A stretch of DNA of 64,000 nt, taken from NCBI GenBank assembly GCA_964036195.1, contig OZ038459.1, positions 7,499,206 through 7,563,205 on the forward strand. Reading direction: 5' to 3'. Source of the DNA: Sphaerolaimus hirsutus. Taxonomy: Eukaryota; Nematoda; Chromadorea; Monhysterida; Sphaerolaimidae. Each line of letters opens with the position of its first letter. The first letter of the stretch is position 1. Below, piece by piece: positions 44,065-54,149 of the stretch. Under the pieces are notes generated by a model. The model was not told the DNA's origin. It searched no databases and saw only the letters and a program-made list of their open reading frames with translations. Both the position numbers and the translations under genes were made by a program.

Positions 44065-44754
44065 GTGAGTTACTGTCTCAGAGGAACACTTTCAATTGGA
44101 TGGAACGTGAGTCGGACTAAGGCGTCTGACAGCTCTTGTTTAATACTGTGCGGTTAGATGACATCGTTCATAATTTTATTGATTGCTGAAAATACTGCCC
44201 GATTTTTTCTTTCATTCCCCTCCTCCTTTTAGGTTATGCTGTGTATGTAAAAAATATTTACATATGCATGTATGTTTTCTTGTATGCTGACTAGTGATGT
44301 AAAGGCACCGGGGCATTTTTTTCAGAATAGCACCAGTGCTGGTGCGGTGCGGTGCCAATTTTCAGCCGGTGCACATGGTGCTGGCACCAGCCAAAAAAAT
44401 GGGGCACCGGGAAAGGCACCGGCAGGGTTTCAAGGGATCGAAGTGAGTGTGTTCATTGTCCAGAATGGTGACCCAATCTAATGCACGTGCTCACGGCCAC
44501 TTTTTAATTGTTGTTCTTATTTCAAACATAAAAAACTAGCGATTAAAAACAAAAAAATGATGGATTCCCATGTGTTAGAAAAGAGAACGCGTTGTTTTTA
44601 AAACCAAACAAGTGGCTTGGTACTTGCGAAAGCACATGGCACTGGTGCTAACAGAAAGAGTGCCAAGACGCTTTTGGCGTCTGTCGCCATTTTGTTTTGG
44701 CACTATTGGTGTTCAGCACAATGCCAATTTACAGCGCCATGCGTCATTTCTGCC

Positions 44755-46440
44755 CAGGGGCCAGATTTAATACGCCCTACAAATATTCTTAAGTTATGCA
44801 CTACACCCTACACGTGTCTCCCTACACGCCCAACAAAACCGTGTACAAAGCATAGCTGAGTTATGCGCGTAAGGCGCCCTACAAACGAATTTTGAATTCA
44901 ATTCACACGTTTTGTCGGGCGCTCGGCCTACAAAAATAAAATAAAAATGAAAATCTGTCCTACAGCAAAAAGCTGGTGGGCAGGAACAAATATAAATGAA
45001 TACCATTTTGAAAAATCACAAAATCGTCCAAAAATGCCTAAATGCGTTGGTCGCTAAAAAGTGGCTCAATTGTCACTGCGTTGACATTTTACACGCGCCC
45101 GGCCACACCACATGCAGGGTGGCTCACAATAAATTTGTTGTAAGTTTTGTGTTAAAAATATTTAGAAAGGGGAATATTCCATTAAAAACAACTCAGGATA
45201 TTATACTCACAAACAAATTCGTTTAATGATTAGACTCATCGACTGTATCTTTGATGATTTTAAGCAATCATGAATAAGTGAATTTGAAAAAAAATTGCAA
45301 GTTAATACATAGGTTCTTGAATGAAATAATTTGATAAAGATTCCCTTACATCGACATTCAAAATATGACACATAAAGTGATAAAAAATAGTTAAAATGTG
45401 AGCCACCATGCAATGATGGTGGTGGCGAACAGAACACACATGCAACTGGGTATGCCATTTGAATAGTAGACGCCACACAAGTAGTGATGGCAAACTGGTT
45501 GGAAAAAAGTGTTTATATTGTTAAGTGTTTTTTTCTAAATTGACTTTCCGAATTTTGATTTTTTCTGAAAATGGTTTTTGAATTTTAATTTTTTTGAATT
45601 CTCTTCAAATTTTTTGAATACTTGTTGAACATTAAAATTTGTTATCCTGGTGAATTTTGAATTTTACAGCTTTCCAAACTTTTACTGCAGATTCACTTGT
45701 ACATTTTGTTCTGCTTTTATTGATGATCCATATGAAATTGATGTTTCCATCATATGAAATATGAAATTTTAATAAAAATACTGAGAGCAAAAAAATTAAA
45801 CACTTTTCAAATTTCTGAACATTTTTAGAAAAAAATCAATTTTAAGTGTTTTTCTAGGGGTGAAATAAAAATTAATAAACTCTTTAGAAATTCAAAAACA
45901 TTTTTAAATTTTTGAATTTCGTTTGCCATCGTTACACACAAGTGAACCGTGCGAGTGGGTGCAGCGTGCAGGCTCAGTGTGAAATGAGTGCGGAGGGAGA
46001 TATAGCTGCACACAATTTAACAGGCATACTAGGTAGATATACTAAATTACACACGGTTCACATAGGTCCATCTGTATTTACATACAGAACTAAAAAGATA
46101 GTATACCAGTGGTTCTGCAACTGGGTATAACAGTTGTATCACAAATCAATACAGAACCTTGTTTTTTTAGCTGTTCACCTGCATTTTGTTATTTGATTTA
46201 TAATTTTCATCGTTTATTTGCTTTTTTCATGCATTTTTCTTTTTCGTTTTTTTCTTTTTTATTATTTTACTGCCTGAAACACTGAGTTATGCCCTACACC
46301 CGAATCGCGTCTCCCGACACGCAATTGAATTGTGTTGTGGGGAGGTGCGTGCGTGTCGGGCAACCGTAAACAATCTGTAGGGAGGCTGCCCGATTTCGGG
46401 CGTGTAGGGCGCATTACGCGAGAATTGAATCTGGCCCCTG
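44755..46440. mobile_element. Element with CAGGGGCCAGATT termini (nested)
   Basis: Ends CAGGGGCCAGATT and AATCTGGCCCCTG. Subterminal arms are inverted repeats rich in GCCCTACA/TGTAGGGC. It contains the complete MITE 45482-45934. No target duplication is apparent and no transposase frame is found. Confidence 0.75.
45482..45934. mobile_element. hAT-like MITE, TAGTGATGGCAAAC termini (nested)
   Basis: 453 bp, ends TAGTGATGGCAAAC and GTTTGCCATCGTTA, 8-bp duplication CACACAAG at 45474-45481 and 45935-45942. AATTTTT-rich interior, same family as 36912-37880. Confidence 0.9.
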
Positions 46441-46600
46441 GCATATAGGTTTTGACAATGGGTGTCGGAAAAGCGCCAGGGCACTTTTGGGCCTTCGCGC
46501 CAAAGTACTGGCGCTTTTTATACCACTACACAAAATTTGACCCCGTGCGGTGCCTTTCAGTGCTAGCACCGGCTACCCGCCGGTGCCCTTAGGTGCCGGT

Positions 46601-47235
46601 TAGGGTGTAAAAACAAAAAAATTTACAAAAAACGGAAATGGAAATGGAAAAAAAATTTCAGCGGCCGGAAAACGGAACGGAAAACGGAAAAAAAATTTGT
46701 ACTTGGCGGAAAACGGAAACGGAAACGGAAAAAAAGTCCAGTGGCCGGAAAACAGAACAAGGGGCCGGAAAAATGGAAACGGAAAAATAAAATTTGCTGA
46801 AAATTTACCAAAAAACGGATAAAATTTGCTGAAATTTTGCTGGAAGAGGGAAAAATTTGCACAAATTTTGCTGGGAAAAGAAAAAATTTACATAATTGAA
46901 AATCTGCATGAATTTTTTTCCAGTTTGGCTGGAACAGTAAACAGAAAATTGAGCCAAAAAAGGTAAAATGAGGTGGAAAAAAACCGAAAATTGAGGTGGA
47001 AAATGGAAAAAAGGCAGAAAAACAGGAAATTGAGCCGGAAAACAGAAAAAAAGGCGGAAAAACTTTAAATGTAGCCGGAAAATGGAAAATGAGACAGAAA
47101 AACGGGAACAGAAAAAAATGTGGCCGGAAAACGGAACGGAAAACGGAAAAAAAAATTTCAGCAGCCGGAAAACGGAAAAAAATTTGCATGCGGAAAACAG
47201 AAACGGAAAACGGAAAATGGAAATTTGACACCTTA
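46601..47235. mobile_element. MITE filled with GGAAAACGGAAA arrays (nested)
   Basis: Ends TAGGGTGTAAAA and TTTGACACCTTA. Interior is GGAAAACGGAAA/GCCGGAAAA simple sequence, whose minus-strand translation gives low-complexity Phe/Arg ORFs that are not genes. Family of 25244-25531. Confidence 0.75.
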
Positions 47236-48050
47236 GTGGCACCAGTGCCCCAGAGCGCCAGGTGCCCTTTTCACGCGATTGGAGAGGTGCTGGTGCGGTG
47301 TGGTGCCTTTTTTCCCGGTGCCTTTAACATCACTAATGCTGACATTGAGTCAAATTAAATACTTCCGCCCAGCCCCTATTTCACAAGGCATATGCACTGA
47401 ATTTGAACCAATCGAAAAAATAATGAGAAATGTCTTCTAACTGCATGGTATTGAACAAGGGCCACCTGACATGCGAATGTGAGTATAAGTAGGGTGTCAA
47501 ATTTCCGTTTCCGTTTTCCGTTTCTGCCTTTCCACAGGAAAATTTTTTACCTTTCCGTTTTCCGTTTTCCGGCAGCCGAAAAAATTTACCTTTCCGTTTT
47601 CAGGCAGCCGAAAAAATTTTACCTTTCCGTTTTCCGTTTTCCGGCAGCTGAAAAATTTTTACATTTCCGTTTCCGTTTTTCCGGTCCATTTTTCCGTTTT
47701 CCAGCAGAAAAATTTTTACCTTTCCATTTCCATTTTTCCAGGCCATTTTTCCATTTTCTGGCTGGATTTTCAGTTTTCTGGCATTTTTCCATGGTTTTTC
47801 CAATCTGTATTTATATTTTTCCACTATGGTGTTTTTAACTACCAGGTTCTTCTGTCATTCATAATTTTTATCTGTATCCAAATCTGTAAAAAATACAAAG
47901 TAATTTTGGACACATACTTGGCAGTCCGCAGAGTATACTTTTTACTGTTCAGTTACATCAAAGTTCACTTTTGCTAAATTCTGTTGTTGTTGTAGTGTAT
48001 TTTTGCTACCTTTTGATGATTTTTTGTTGGTTCAGTTAAGCTTGAACTAC

Positions 48051-48226
48051 AGTTGAGTGGTAGTGTAGTTGGGGTTGTCACCAAACCCGCGATTGTTAGG
48101 TTTCAAGTGCACACCACCTGTGACCTTTTGTGATGCATGTTCAGTTCAGCACTGTGCAATAAACTTGCTCTCCCAACTGTGTCTTGGGGTTGTGGGCCCC
48201 CGCGTCGACCCACATCTACTCCAACT
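48051..48226 (+). repeat. Left LTR, 176 bp
   Basis: Near-identical to 50754-50929 (one difference: GTGACC against GTTACC). AATAAA occurs in the middle (CAATAAACTTGC), a likely polyadenylation signal. Confidence 0.92.
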
Positions 48227-48538
48227 GGTGCCGCGACCCGGTTCAACTCGGACCTGACGACCCGACCTGTGCCCGACTACCCGACCTGTGCCCGACTTCA
48301 CCTGCCATTGCCCGACTTTGCTGACTCGACATTGACGACTTATCTACATCGGGATCCAGCGACAATTGCCGCTGACTACAACTGCCTGACTACTGACATC
48401 AACTAAACGATGTCGACTGCTCATTGTCGTTGCCTGACTATCTACAGCAGTTCAACACGACAGAAACGTCCGTCGTAGCTGGCTACCGCCATGATGAAAA
48501 CCAAATCTCCCGATTAACAACAACAAGACTAATACGAA

Positions 48539-50554
48539 ATGTCGTCAATTTCGTACGATGCATTCATCAGCTTAGTGGACCAGTATGCCACAGCAAAGAA
48601 TCGAGAGAAACTTGACCAGCTGCGCAACATTTTGAAGGTGCACAATCCTGATGATTTACCAGATGATGAAGAAATGTGGCACAAAATATTGTTCGACCGC
48701 TACGCAACCGAGCTAAAAACAGTGGCTGCTACGATTCGCGACACAGGTGTCACCGATTTGCTGCGGCCGCTACCAGTGCAACAATCTTTGGCTGCGACTA
48801 CTGTTGCATCGTCTGCCCCTGCTACTGCAACGGAATCACCAGAAATTGTGAAGCAGCTGTGCTCCTTCATGCAGTCAATGATGGATCAACAAAACAAACA
48901 GACCCAAGCCATAATAGAGCACCAGGCTGCAATGATTAAGGACCAAAATGAAATTTTTTCACTGCTGACAAGCAAATTTACGAGCTCAATGACAGATGCT
49001 GGCAAGGTGGAAACTGGCACTACATCACATGCCGATGTCAATTCGACAGCACCGTCAAAGTATGCAGTTCACGAGAAACGACTATGGACCCCGCTGCTGG
49101 AAGACCGATTTCCGACATTTGATGGCGAGGACCCACTGAAGTTCAAGCTGTGGCTCAGTGACCTGAAAGCGCGAGTAAAGCTGACTGAAGTCCCTGATGA
49201 ATTCGCTGTGATTCATGTGCGCAAATGCCTCACTGGCCGTGCCCTGCGCCAATTCGAGCACATGCCCGATGAAGACCGACAGACATTTGCGCAATGCTGT
49301 GAATTCCTGGAATCGCAATACGGAGACCATTTTGCTGCTCAAAATGCAATGAACAAATTGGTCATGACTCGGCAGGCTGCCGATGAACATGTCCGCGACT
49401 ACGGATTGCTGATCGAGAGCCTCGTACGCCAAGCGCTACCCGAGACAAGCACAACTGCGCTCAAAATCCAGCTCAAGCACTACTTCATGTCTGGCCTGCA
49501 TAATCAAGAAATGCAGCACTCGCTGTATTCACTCCCAACTTACAAGATGATGTCGTTCAAGGAGCTGCTTGACAATGCTGAACGACTCGAGTTTGCTGCG
49601 AAACGAGTGCAGTTCAACTGGACCATGAACAATAACTACTGCACTGCCTGTGATAGTTATGGCCACTTGTTGGATGATTGTGAAACGATGCGGAAATGGC
49701 ACACTGAAACGAAGAGGTCCGCTGCCAAACCGATGGCATCGAACAAATTCGGTGGGGGAGGAAAGGCACGCTACTCACCACAAACATGGCAAGCATCCAA
49801 CAAAAAAACCGACAGATGGTGTACCTGGCACGAGCTTCCCACACACAACACTGAGGACTGCATGTACCTGAAACGCGTTCCTGAGGAACATCGCACCAAA
49901 GTCGACCTCCGAAATATTCGCCGGATCTACTACGATGACCCGGATACTGAACACGTGGATTTGATCAAGATGGATCCACCGTACAACTGCTCGAAGCACA
50001 GTGCCAACTGCGAGGCACCGTCTGTGAATGGAAAGTGTGCTGACACTTGGCGTGTGGACCCGGGTGCTGACGCGACCATTATTCACCCATCCCTGCTGAA
50101 CTCCATCAACGTCAATGGACAACAAGTCAAACTGACCAGAACGAAATTGATTGCTGCCAACCAGTCACCGATAAACGTCAACGGAGAAATCAACCTGTGC
50201 ATCGATTTTGCTGGTTCGACAACCATGCACACCTGCCTGATCTCCGACCAAATTGGCTACTCCATCATACTGGGCAGAGACGTGCTCACAACACTTGGAG
50301 TCAAGATGTTTGCTGCCGATGGCTCCATCCTGCTTGGAAATCCCGACAACCTGGCCAATCTACACAACATCGCCACACAAACGGCTTTGACTGATTTGTC
50401 ATCCTACGACATCAAGCTGCGACCACCCACCTACCAATTTGGGAAAGTGGCTGATTCTGCAAAATTTGCCGACAGCAGCAGCCGAATGGTCAAGCCTTCA
50501 TGCAAGACATTAACAAAGGCGCATCACAAGTCCAAGTCGATGGATGTTGGATAA
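48539..50554 (+). CDS. Gag-protease polyprotein of non-autonomous LTR element
   Basis: 671 codons from ATG. The N-terminal half is gag-like, with the retrotransposon gag core around PLKFKLWLSDLKARV and the FLESQYGD helix. A zinc knuckle C-X2-C-X4-H-X4-C spans residues 368-381, followed by a second knuckle variant C-X2-H-X4-H-X4-C (CTWHELPTHNTEDC). An aspartic protease follows: the catalytic loop reads VDPGAD (D507-P-G-A) where D-T/S-G-A is usual, and a later ILGRDVL matches the protease C-terminal motif. The frame ends about 50 residues after this without entering RT. Whether DPGA is active is unknown. Confidence 0.88.
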   Translation: MSSISYDAFISLVDQYATAKNREKLDQLRNILKVHNPDDLPDDEEMWHKILFDRYATELKTVAATIRDTGVTDLLRPLPVQQSLAATTVASSAPATATESPEIVKQLCSFMQSMMDQQNKQTQAIIEHQAAMIKDQNEIFSLLTSKFTSSMTDAGKVETGTTSHADVNSTAPSKYAVHEKRLWTPLLEDRFPTFDGEDPLKFKLWLSDLKARVKLTEVPDEFAVIHVRKCLTGRALRQFEHMPDEDRQTFAQCCEFLESQYGDHFAAQNAMNKLVMTRQAADEHVRDYGLLIESLVRQALPETSTTALKIQLKHYFMSGLHNQEMQHSLYSLPTYKMMSFKELLDNAERLEFAAKRVQFNWTMNNNYCTACDSYGHLLDDCETMRKWHTETKRSAAKPMASNKFGGGGKARYSPQTWQASNKKTDRWCTWHELPTHNTEDCMYLKRVPEEHRTKVDLRNIRRIYYDDPDTEHVDLIKMDPPYNCSKHSANCEAPSVNGKCADTWRVDPGADATIIHPSLLNSINVNGQQVKLTRTKLIAANQSPINVNGEINLCIDFAGSTTMHTCLISDQIGYSIILGRDVLTTLGVKMFAADGSILLGNPDNLANLHNIATQTALTDLSSYDIKLRPPTYQFGKVADSAKFADSSSRMVKPSCKTLTKAHHKSKSMDVG

Positions 50555-50753
50555 AAGACCTACTGTCAATGCAACCAGTGAAACTTTGTTGATTTGATTT
50601 AGGAAACATTTTTGTGTAAGCTTTTCTGTTTTCCCATGCAAACATTGTTTTATTGTGTATGTAACTTCAGATACGTGAAACTTGTAGACTTTGTTGTATC
50701 TTTCTTATCTTTTATGATTATCCGAGGTCATATAATCTGGTTACCCCCCGAGG

Positions 50754-50929
50754 AGTTGAGTGGTAGTGTAGTTGGGGTTGTCACCAAACCCGCGATTGTT
50801 AGGTTTCAAGTGCACACCACCTGTTACCTTTTGTGATGCATGTTCAGTTCAGCACTGTGCAATAAACTTGCTCTCCCAACTGTGTCTTGGGGTTGTGGGC
50901 CCCCGCGTCGACCCACATCTACTCCAACT
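50754..50929 (+). repeat. Right LTR, 176 bp
   Basis: Preceded by TTACCCCCCGAGG and followed by the CTAC duplication. Mate of 48051-48226. Confidence 0.92.
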
Positions 50930-50936
50930 CTACAAG

Positions 50937-51678
50937 TAGGGTTCAAACGATATGACTTTTCGATATCGATATTCGATATTCGATATTTTTCAAAATTTTC
51001 AATATCGATATTTGTTTCTGGAACTCGATATTCGATATCGATACGATATGGAACCTCGATATCGATATTCAATATTGAAAAATGGTCGATATTCGATATT
51101 CGATATTTCGATATTTTTGATATTTGATATTGCGATATGCTTTTGATATAGCAAGGCATATTTCAAGTGGCATATTGTATTTTCATGTGGTTGCACACAT
51201 GTTTAATCATCTCTTTACTGAAATTTGAATGGTGCAAGTGATTTTAACAAGCTTTACATCACTCAATGGTAGAAAATAGAAGAAAAACATGATGAATCAA
51301 AGTGTATCAGACAAATAACAATTGGTAGATATTACAGTTCATCCTAACCTAATTGCTTAAGGGCATGTTGCAAAAAAAAAGTATATCAGCGTTTTCTGGC
51401 TTCAAATTTAGCACTCCAACAACAATGACATTATAAATACTGTACTTTTACTCATCAAATACAATACTATAAGCACATCAGATCAACCATAAACATCTCA
51501 AAATGAAAATGAAAAGTAAATTTGGGAACACAATACAGGTTCGATATATCGAAAAAATGGTCGATATTTGATATCGATATTCGATATTTTTTCAAAATTC
51601 TCGATATCGATATTTGATATTCGATATAAAAAAATGGTCGATATCCGATATTCGATACGATATATCGTTTGAACCCTA
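50937..51678. mobile_element. hAT-like MITE filled with TCGATAT arrays
   Basis: 742 bp, ends TAGGGTTCAAACGATAT and ATATCGTTTGAACCCTA. Right target copy ACTACAAG at 51679-51686. The left ACTACAAG is interrupted by the LTR element (ACTAC before 48051, CTACAAG after 50929). Two TCGATATTCGATAT arrays flank a unique middle. Same termini as 22132-22696. Confidence 0.88.
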
Positions 51679-51710
51679 ACTACAAGTGAAGTTACTGGCA
51701 TGATCCATAG

Positions 51711-51896
51711 CATAGGCGGCGCAAGGTCCCAATTTGTGCTTGTGACATTCACAATCGCATTGGCCAAAGTTTGACATTGTGGCACTTTTTACTAGGTAAA
51801 CATAGATGATCGTGCTTTTTGTTCGTATTTCTGCTTGTGACACCAAAAATCCCGCTTGTGACATTCACAAGCGCACAAGCACTTACGCCGCCTATG
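51711..51896. mobile_element. hAT MITE (CATAGGCGGCGCAAG), second copy
   Basis: 186 bp, ends CATAGGCGGCGCAAG and CTTACGCCGCCTATG, 8-bp duplication ATCCATAG at 51703-51710 and 51897-51904. Homologous to 24651-24816 with a short internal extension. Confidence 0.93.
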
Positions 51897-52311
51897 ATCC
51901 ATAGTTGCAGAATCTACAGCTACCACAATCAAAGCCAAACAGGCAAACCTGCATGCAGGTTTTCCTCCTGCAAATTCGTCTATTACCATGCAAATTTCAC
52001 TTTATTTTTTCCGTTTCATTGAAAAGTTCGCTTTCCGTTTTCCGTTTTCCGTCATTTCATTTTTCCGTTTTCCGTTTTCCGGCTGACAATTTTTTTACCT
52101 TTCCGTTTTCAGTAAAGTGAAACATTTTTACCTTTCCGTTTTCCGTTTTCCGTAAAAAAATTTTTTGACACCCTGAGTATGACCATGAAAATGTGCACGC
52201 AATGCGCCTCTGGCCTGACATGCACCTTAAGTTCTAATTGAATCTGACCCCAGCTAGCAGATTCAATAGATCTATGTGTGACGTCAGATACACAGGCCAA
52301 TTCTCACCCAG

Positions 52312-53049
52312 CCCGACCTGTGCACCACGTGCGTCCACGACGAGCTGTGCATCGACCGCGGCTGGACAGTGCAGTGCCAGTGCGAGCCCGGCTACACGGG
52401 CAAGCTGTGCGACTTGGAAGTGGACGAGTGCGCCAGCTCGCCGTGCCAGAACAAAGGACAGTGTGTTGATGGGTTTAACAACTTCACCTGCGTTTGTTTG
52501 AAGGTAAGTCTCTTTTGCGTGTGTGGCTTACACCTGGTGGTTGTCAAAACATTTCTGGCGAAATAATAATCAACCTCACGCAAATAAACTCCCCTTGAAT
52601 TAAAATTTCCTCAAAATTTGTTGGCCAAATAATAACCCACTGGGGGTATTTTGAGGAAATATGGTATTTATCTCTTGCAGTTGAATGATTCTCTGTGAAA
52701 CCCCTCCTGTACGATTCAATATTGGGACACGATTTTGACATTCCTCAATTATTCACCACCCAAATTTTTTTATGATAAATTGTTATATCATGTCAGGCAT
52801 TCAGTGGGCCAACATGTGGTGAACTGCTAACAAGTTGTGGATTGCAAAGCTCCTCAGAAAAGGCCGCATCTGCCACAATGATGGCATCAACAACAGCCAC
52901 ATCTGTCGCTTTGATAATAATGCTCTCTGTCCTGTTGATTGTATTCTTCATTCTATGCAGCTTTTCCTTGCCACGGATTTATCATATCCTTGGCGAGGCT
53001 TCACTTTTGGCTGCCCAGTGTCTCATAATGCCTGTGAAATCGAGAATTG
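52312..53049 (+). CDS. Receptor: two EGF-like domains, then TM1-TM2
   Basis: Exons 52312-52503 (64 codons, phase 0 to 0) and 52797-53049 (phase 0 to 1). The first EGF-like domain is CTTCVHDELC...CQCEPGYTGKLC. The second begins DECASSPC (calcium-binding-type DE at the start) and is completed across the intron by AFSGPTC, giving all six cysteines. About 25 residues later TM1 starts (TSVALIIMLSVLLIVFFILC), followed by the short loop SLPRIYH and TM2 (EASLLAAQCLIM). No GAIN domain or GPS cleavage motif lies between EGF and TM1, and the 293-bp intron, which holds only a MITE remnant (to about 52672), offers no room for one. Confidence 0.85.
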
Positions 53050-53216
53050 GTGGGTCAGAATCATTTTCTTAATTTTCTCGCTTTGTAGTATTGTAATTAG
53101 GGTAAATGAATCCACCCAGACTGAGGTGGGTATTTGACTGTTTTTGTCACATTTTTTGTTTTTCCTGAAACTTCTTTTAGAACCATTTTTTACAGAAAGA
53201 GTGCAAAATTGCACTT

Positions 53217-53287
53217 GCCTCAGGCGGGAATCGAACCCGCACCTCTTGTATAGAACATGAGTGCCCTAACCACTAGACTACAGAGGC
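53217..53287 (-). tRNA. tRNA-like gene (anticodon probably TCT, Arg; possible pseudogene)
   Basis: On the minus strand the 71-nt sequence folds as a cloverleaf. The acceptor stem is 7 bp with one T-T mismatch, the D loop is canonical (AGTGGTTA), and the T arm is a perfect 5-bp stem with loop TTCGATT. A-box and B-box-like blocks are intact. In the standard register the anticodon is TCT, but two of five anticodon-stem pairs fail; shifting by one gives CTA with one mismatch. It may therefore be a tRNA pseudogene or a tRNA-derived SINE head. It lies antisense in a receptor intron. Confidence 0.6.
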
Positions 53288-53435
53288 GGCTGGGCTCCTC
53301 ACTATTAGGGGCTGACATGCTGCGACGGCAATGCCCTTAACATTACCAATGATGACGTCATGATGGAGTGTTTCCGTCATGATGGAATTTTTCGAGTGTA
53401 CCTATATAAACATGCTGATCTCTATGAAAACACAG

Positions 53436-53611
53436 TGATGGACATGGGTGCATTCTGCGATGCGGAAGCCAGCCCCGACTATTCCCCACCAAAGCTGAGT
53501 GGCGGCATGTGTGGCCTGGCCGCAGTCAGCCTTCACTACCTGTACCTGGTCCATTTCGGCGCCATGTTCGTCGAAAGTCTGCACAATTTCACGACATACA
53601 CTTATGTCTTT
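53436..53611 (+). CDS. Receptor: extracellular loop 1 and TM3
   Basis: 176 bp, phase 1 in, phase 0 out. It encodes GAFCDAEASPDY, then the TM3 cysteine and helix (GGMCGLAAVSLHYLYLVHF) and FVESLHNF. The pattern C...A..LHY.YL...FVE.LH matches family-B/adhesion GPCR TM3, with Ala where Trp is usual in the WM(L)xE position. Confidence 0.85.
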
Positions 53612-53978
53612 GTGACCAAACCCATACTGGTTTGCTATATTTTTATTGCATCACAACTTGATTATTTGGCTGCTCAGTAGTTTTAAATGTATGCCTATCT
53701 GGTTTTGCTATGAATTCACATTTTCTGTAACTCAATAAGTTTACACATTCAGTAGTCTGTTGCTGAACATCTATCTAAAATAAATTTAACATAGATTTAC
53801 ACATAGAGGATGCTGATTTGCATATACCTAGATACAAAACTTTGATTGAACAAAAAATTTTATTATTCAATGTACAATTTTGAAAGACAAATCGAAATGC
53901 TGAGCTTCTATACTATCACACGCGCGGCGTTTTCTATGCGTTTTCTATGCGTTCTATGCGTTCACCACACCATTTCAG

Positions 53979-54149
53979 AGCTCCTGGCAAGTCATTGTGA
54001 TTCTACTAATTTATCCACTGTTTCTGGTTGTTCCGACAGCAATCTTTTTCTTTGACGACTACTACCATGAAAACACCTGCTGGCTGAACTTATACACCGT
54101 GAACATGTTCATCGAGTCTGTGCCCATAATAATTCTCGCGCTGACCACG
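53979..54149 (+). CDS. Receptor: TM4, extracellular loop 2 and TM5
   Basis: 57 codons, phase 0 to 0. TM4 is VIVILLIYPLFLVVPTAIFF, followed by the loop with the conserved CWL (ENTCWLNLY) and TM5 (FIESVPIIILALTT). The CWL motif is a hallmark of adhesion/secretin-type GPCRs and pairs with the TM3 cysteine. Confidence 0.87.

Larger units (their letters stand above)
44292..47335. mobile_element. Nested hAT-like element, TAGTGATGTAAAGGCACC termini
   Basis: 3044 bp with ends TAGTGATGTAAAGGCACC and GGTGCCTTTAACATCACTA and 8-bp duplication ATGCTGAC at 44284-44291 and 47336-47343. Copy 1 has the single-copy target at 31992-31999. The native interior is GGTGCCGGTGC-like simple sequence. Two further elements are inserted in it (44755-46440 and 46601-47235). 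Confidence 0.9.
34229..47390 (+). repeat. Direct repeat, copy 2 (receptor lectin block)
   Basis: Near-identical counterpart of 20516-32019. All twelve lectin/stalk exons are conserved with intact frames and splice sites. Similarity resumes right of the 44292-47335 insertion for a short distance (GCTGACATTGAGTCAAATTA), where copy 1 has GCTGACCTTGAGTTAAATTA. Confidence 0.9.
48051..50929 (+). mobile_element. Gag-protease-only LTR retrotransposon
   Basis: 2879 bp: two 176-bp LTRs (48051-48226 and 50754-50929), 4-bp duplication CTAC (48047-48050 and 50930-50933), primer-binding-like TGGTGCCGCGACCCGG from 48226, and one ORF. LTRs begin AGTTG and end CAACT and differ at one position by eye, so insertion is recent. 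There is no reverse transcriptase, RNase H or integrase, so it must borrow these from another element. It resembles Ty3/Gypsy-type elements with 4-bp duplications, but the clade is not established. Confidence 0.9.
47490..52175. mobile_element. MITE with TTTCCG arrays, split by later insertions
   Basis: Left end TAGGGTGTCAAATTTCCG at 47490 and right end TTTTGACACCCTG at 52175; flanking octamers AGTATAAG and AGTATGAC match at six of eight positions. Between the ends lie the LTR element 48051-50929, the MITE 50937-51678 and the hAT MITE 51711-51896. Reading the two ends as one old element is inference. Confidence 0.6.

Noticed and set aside
46623..47242. Minus-strand ORFs of 202 and 145 aa
   Set aside because: Phe/Arg/Pro low-complexity translation of GGAAAACGGAAA arrays in a MITE.
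53217..53287. Amber-suppressor tRNA (anticodon CTA) explaining the TAG at 16523
   Set aside because: CTA arises only in a shifted anticodon register; the standard register gives TCT. The link would be speculation.
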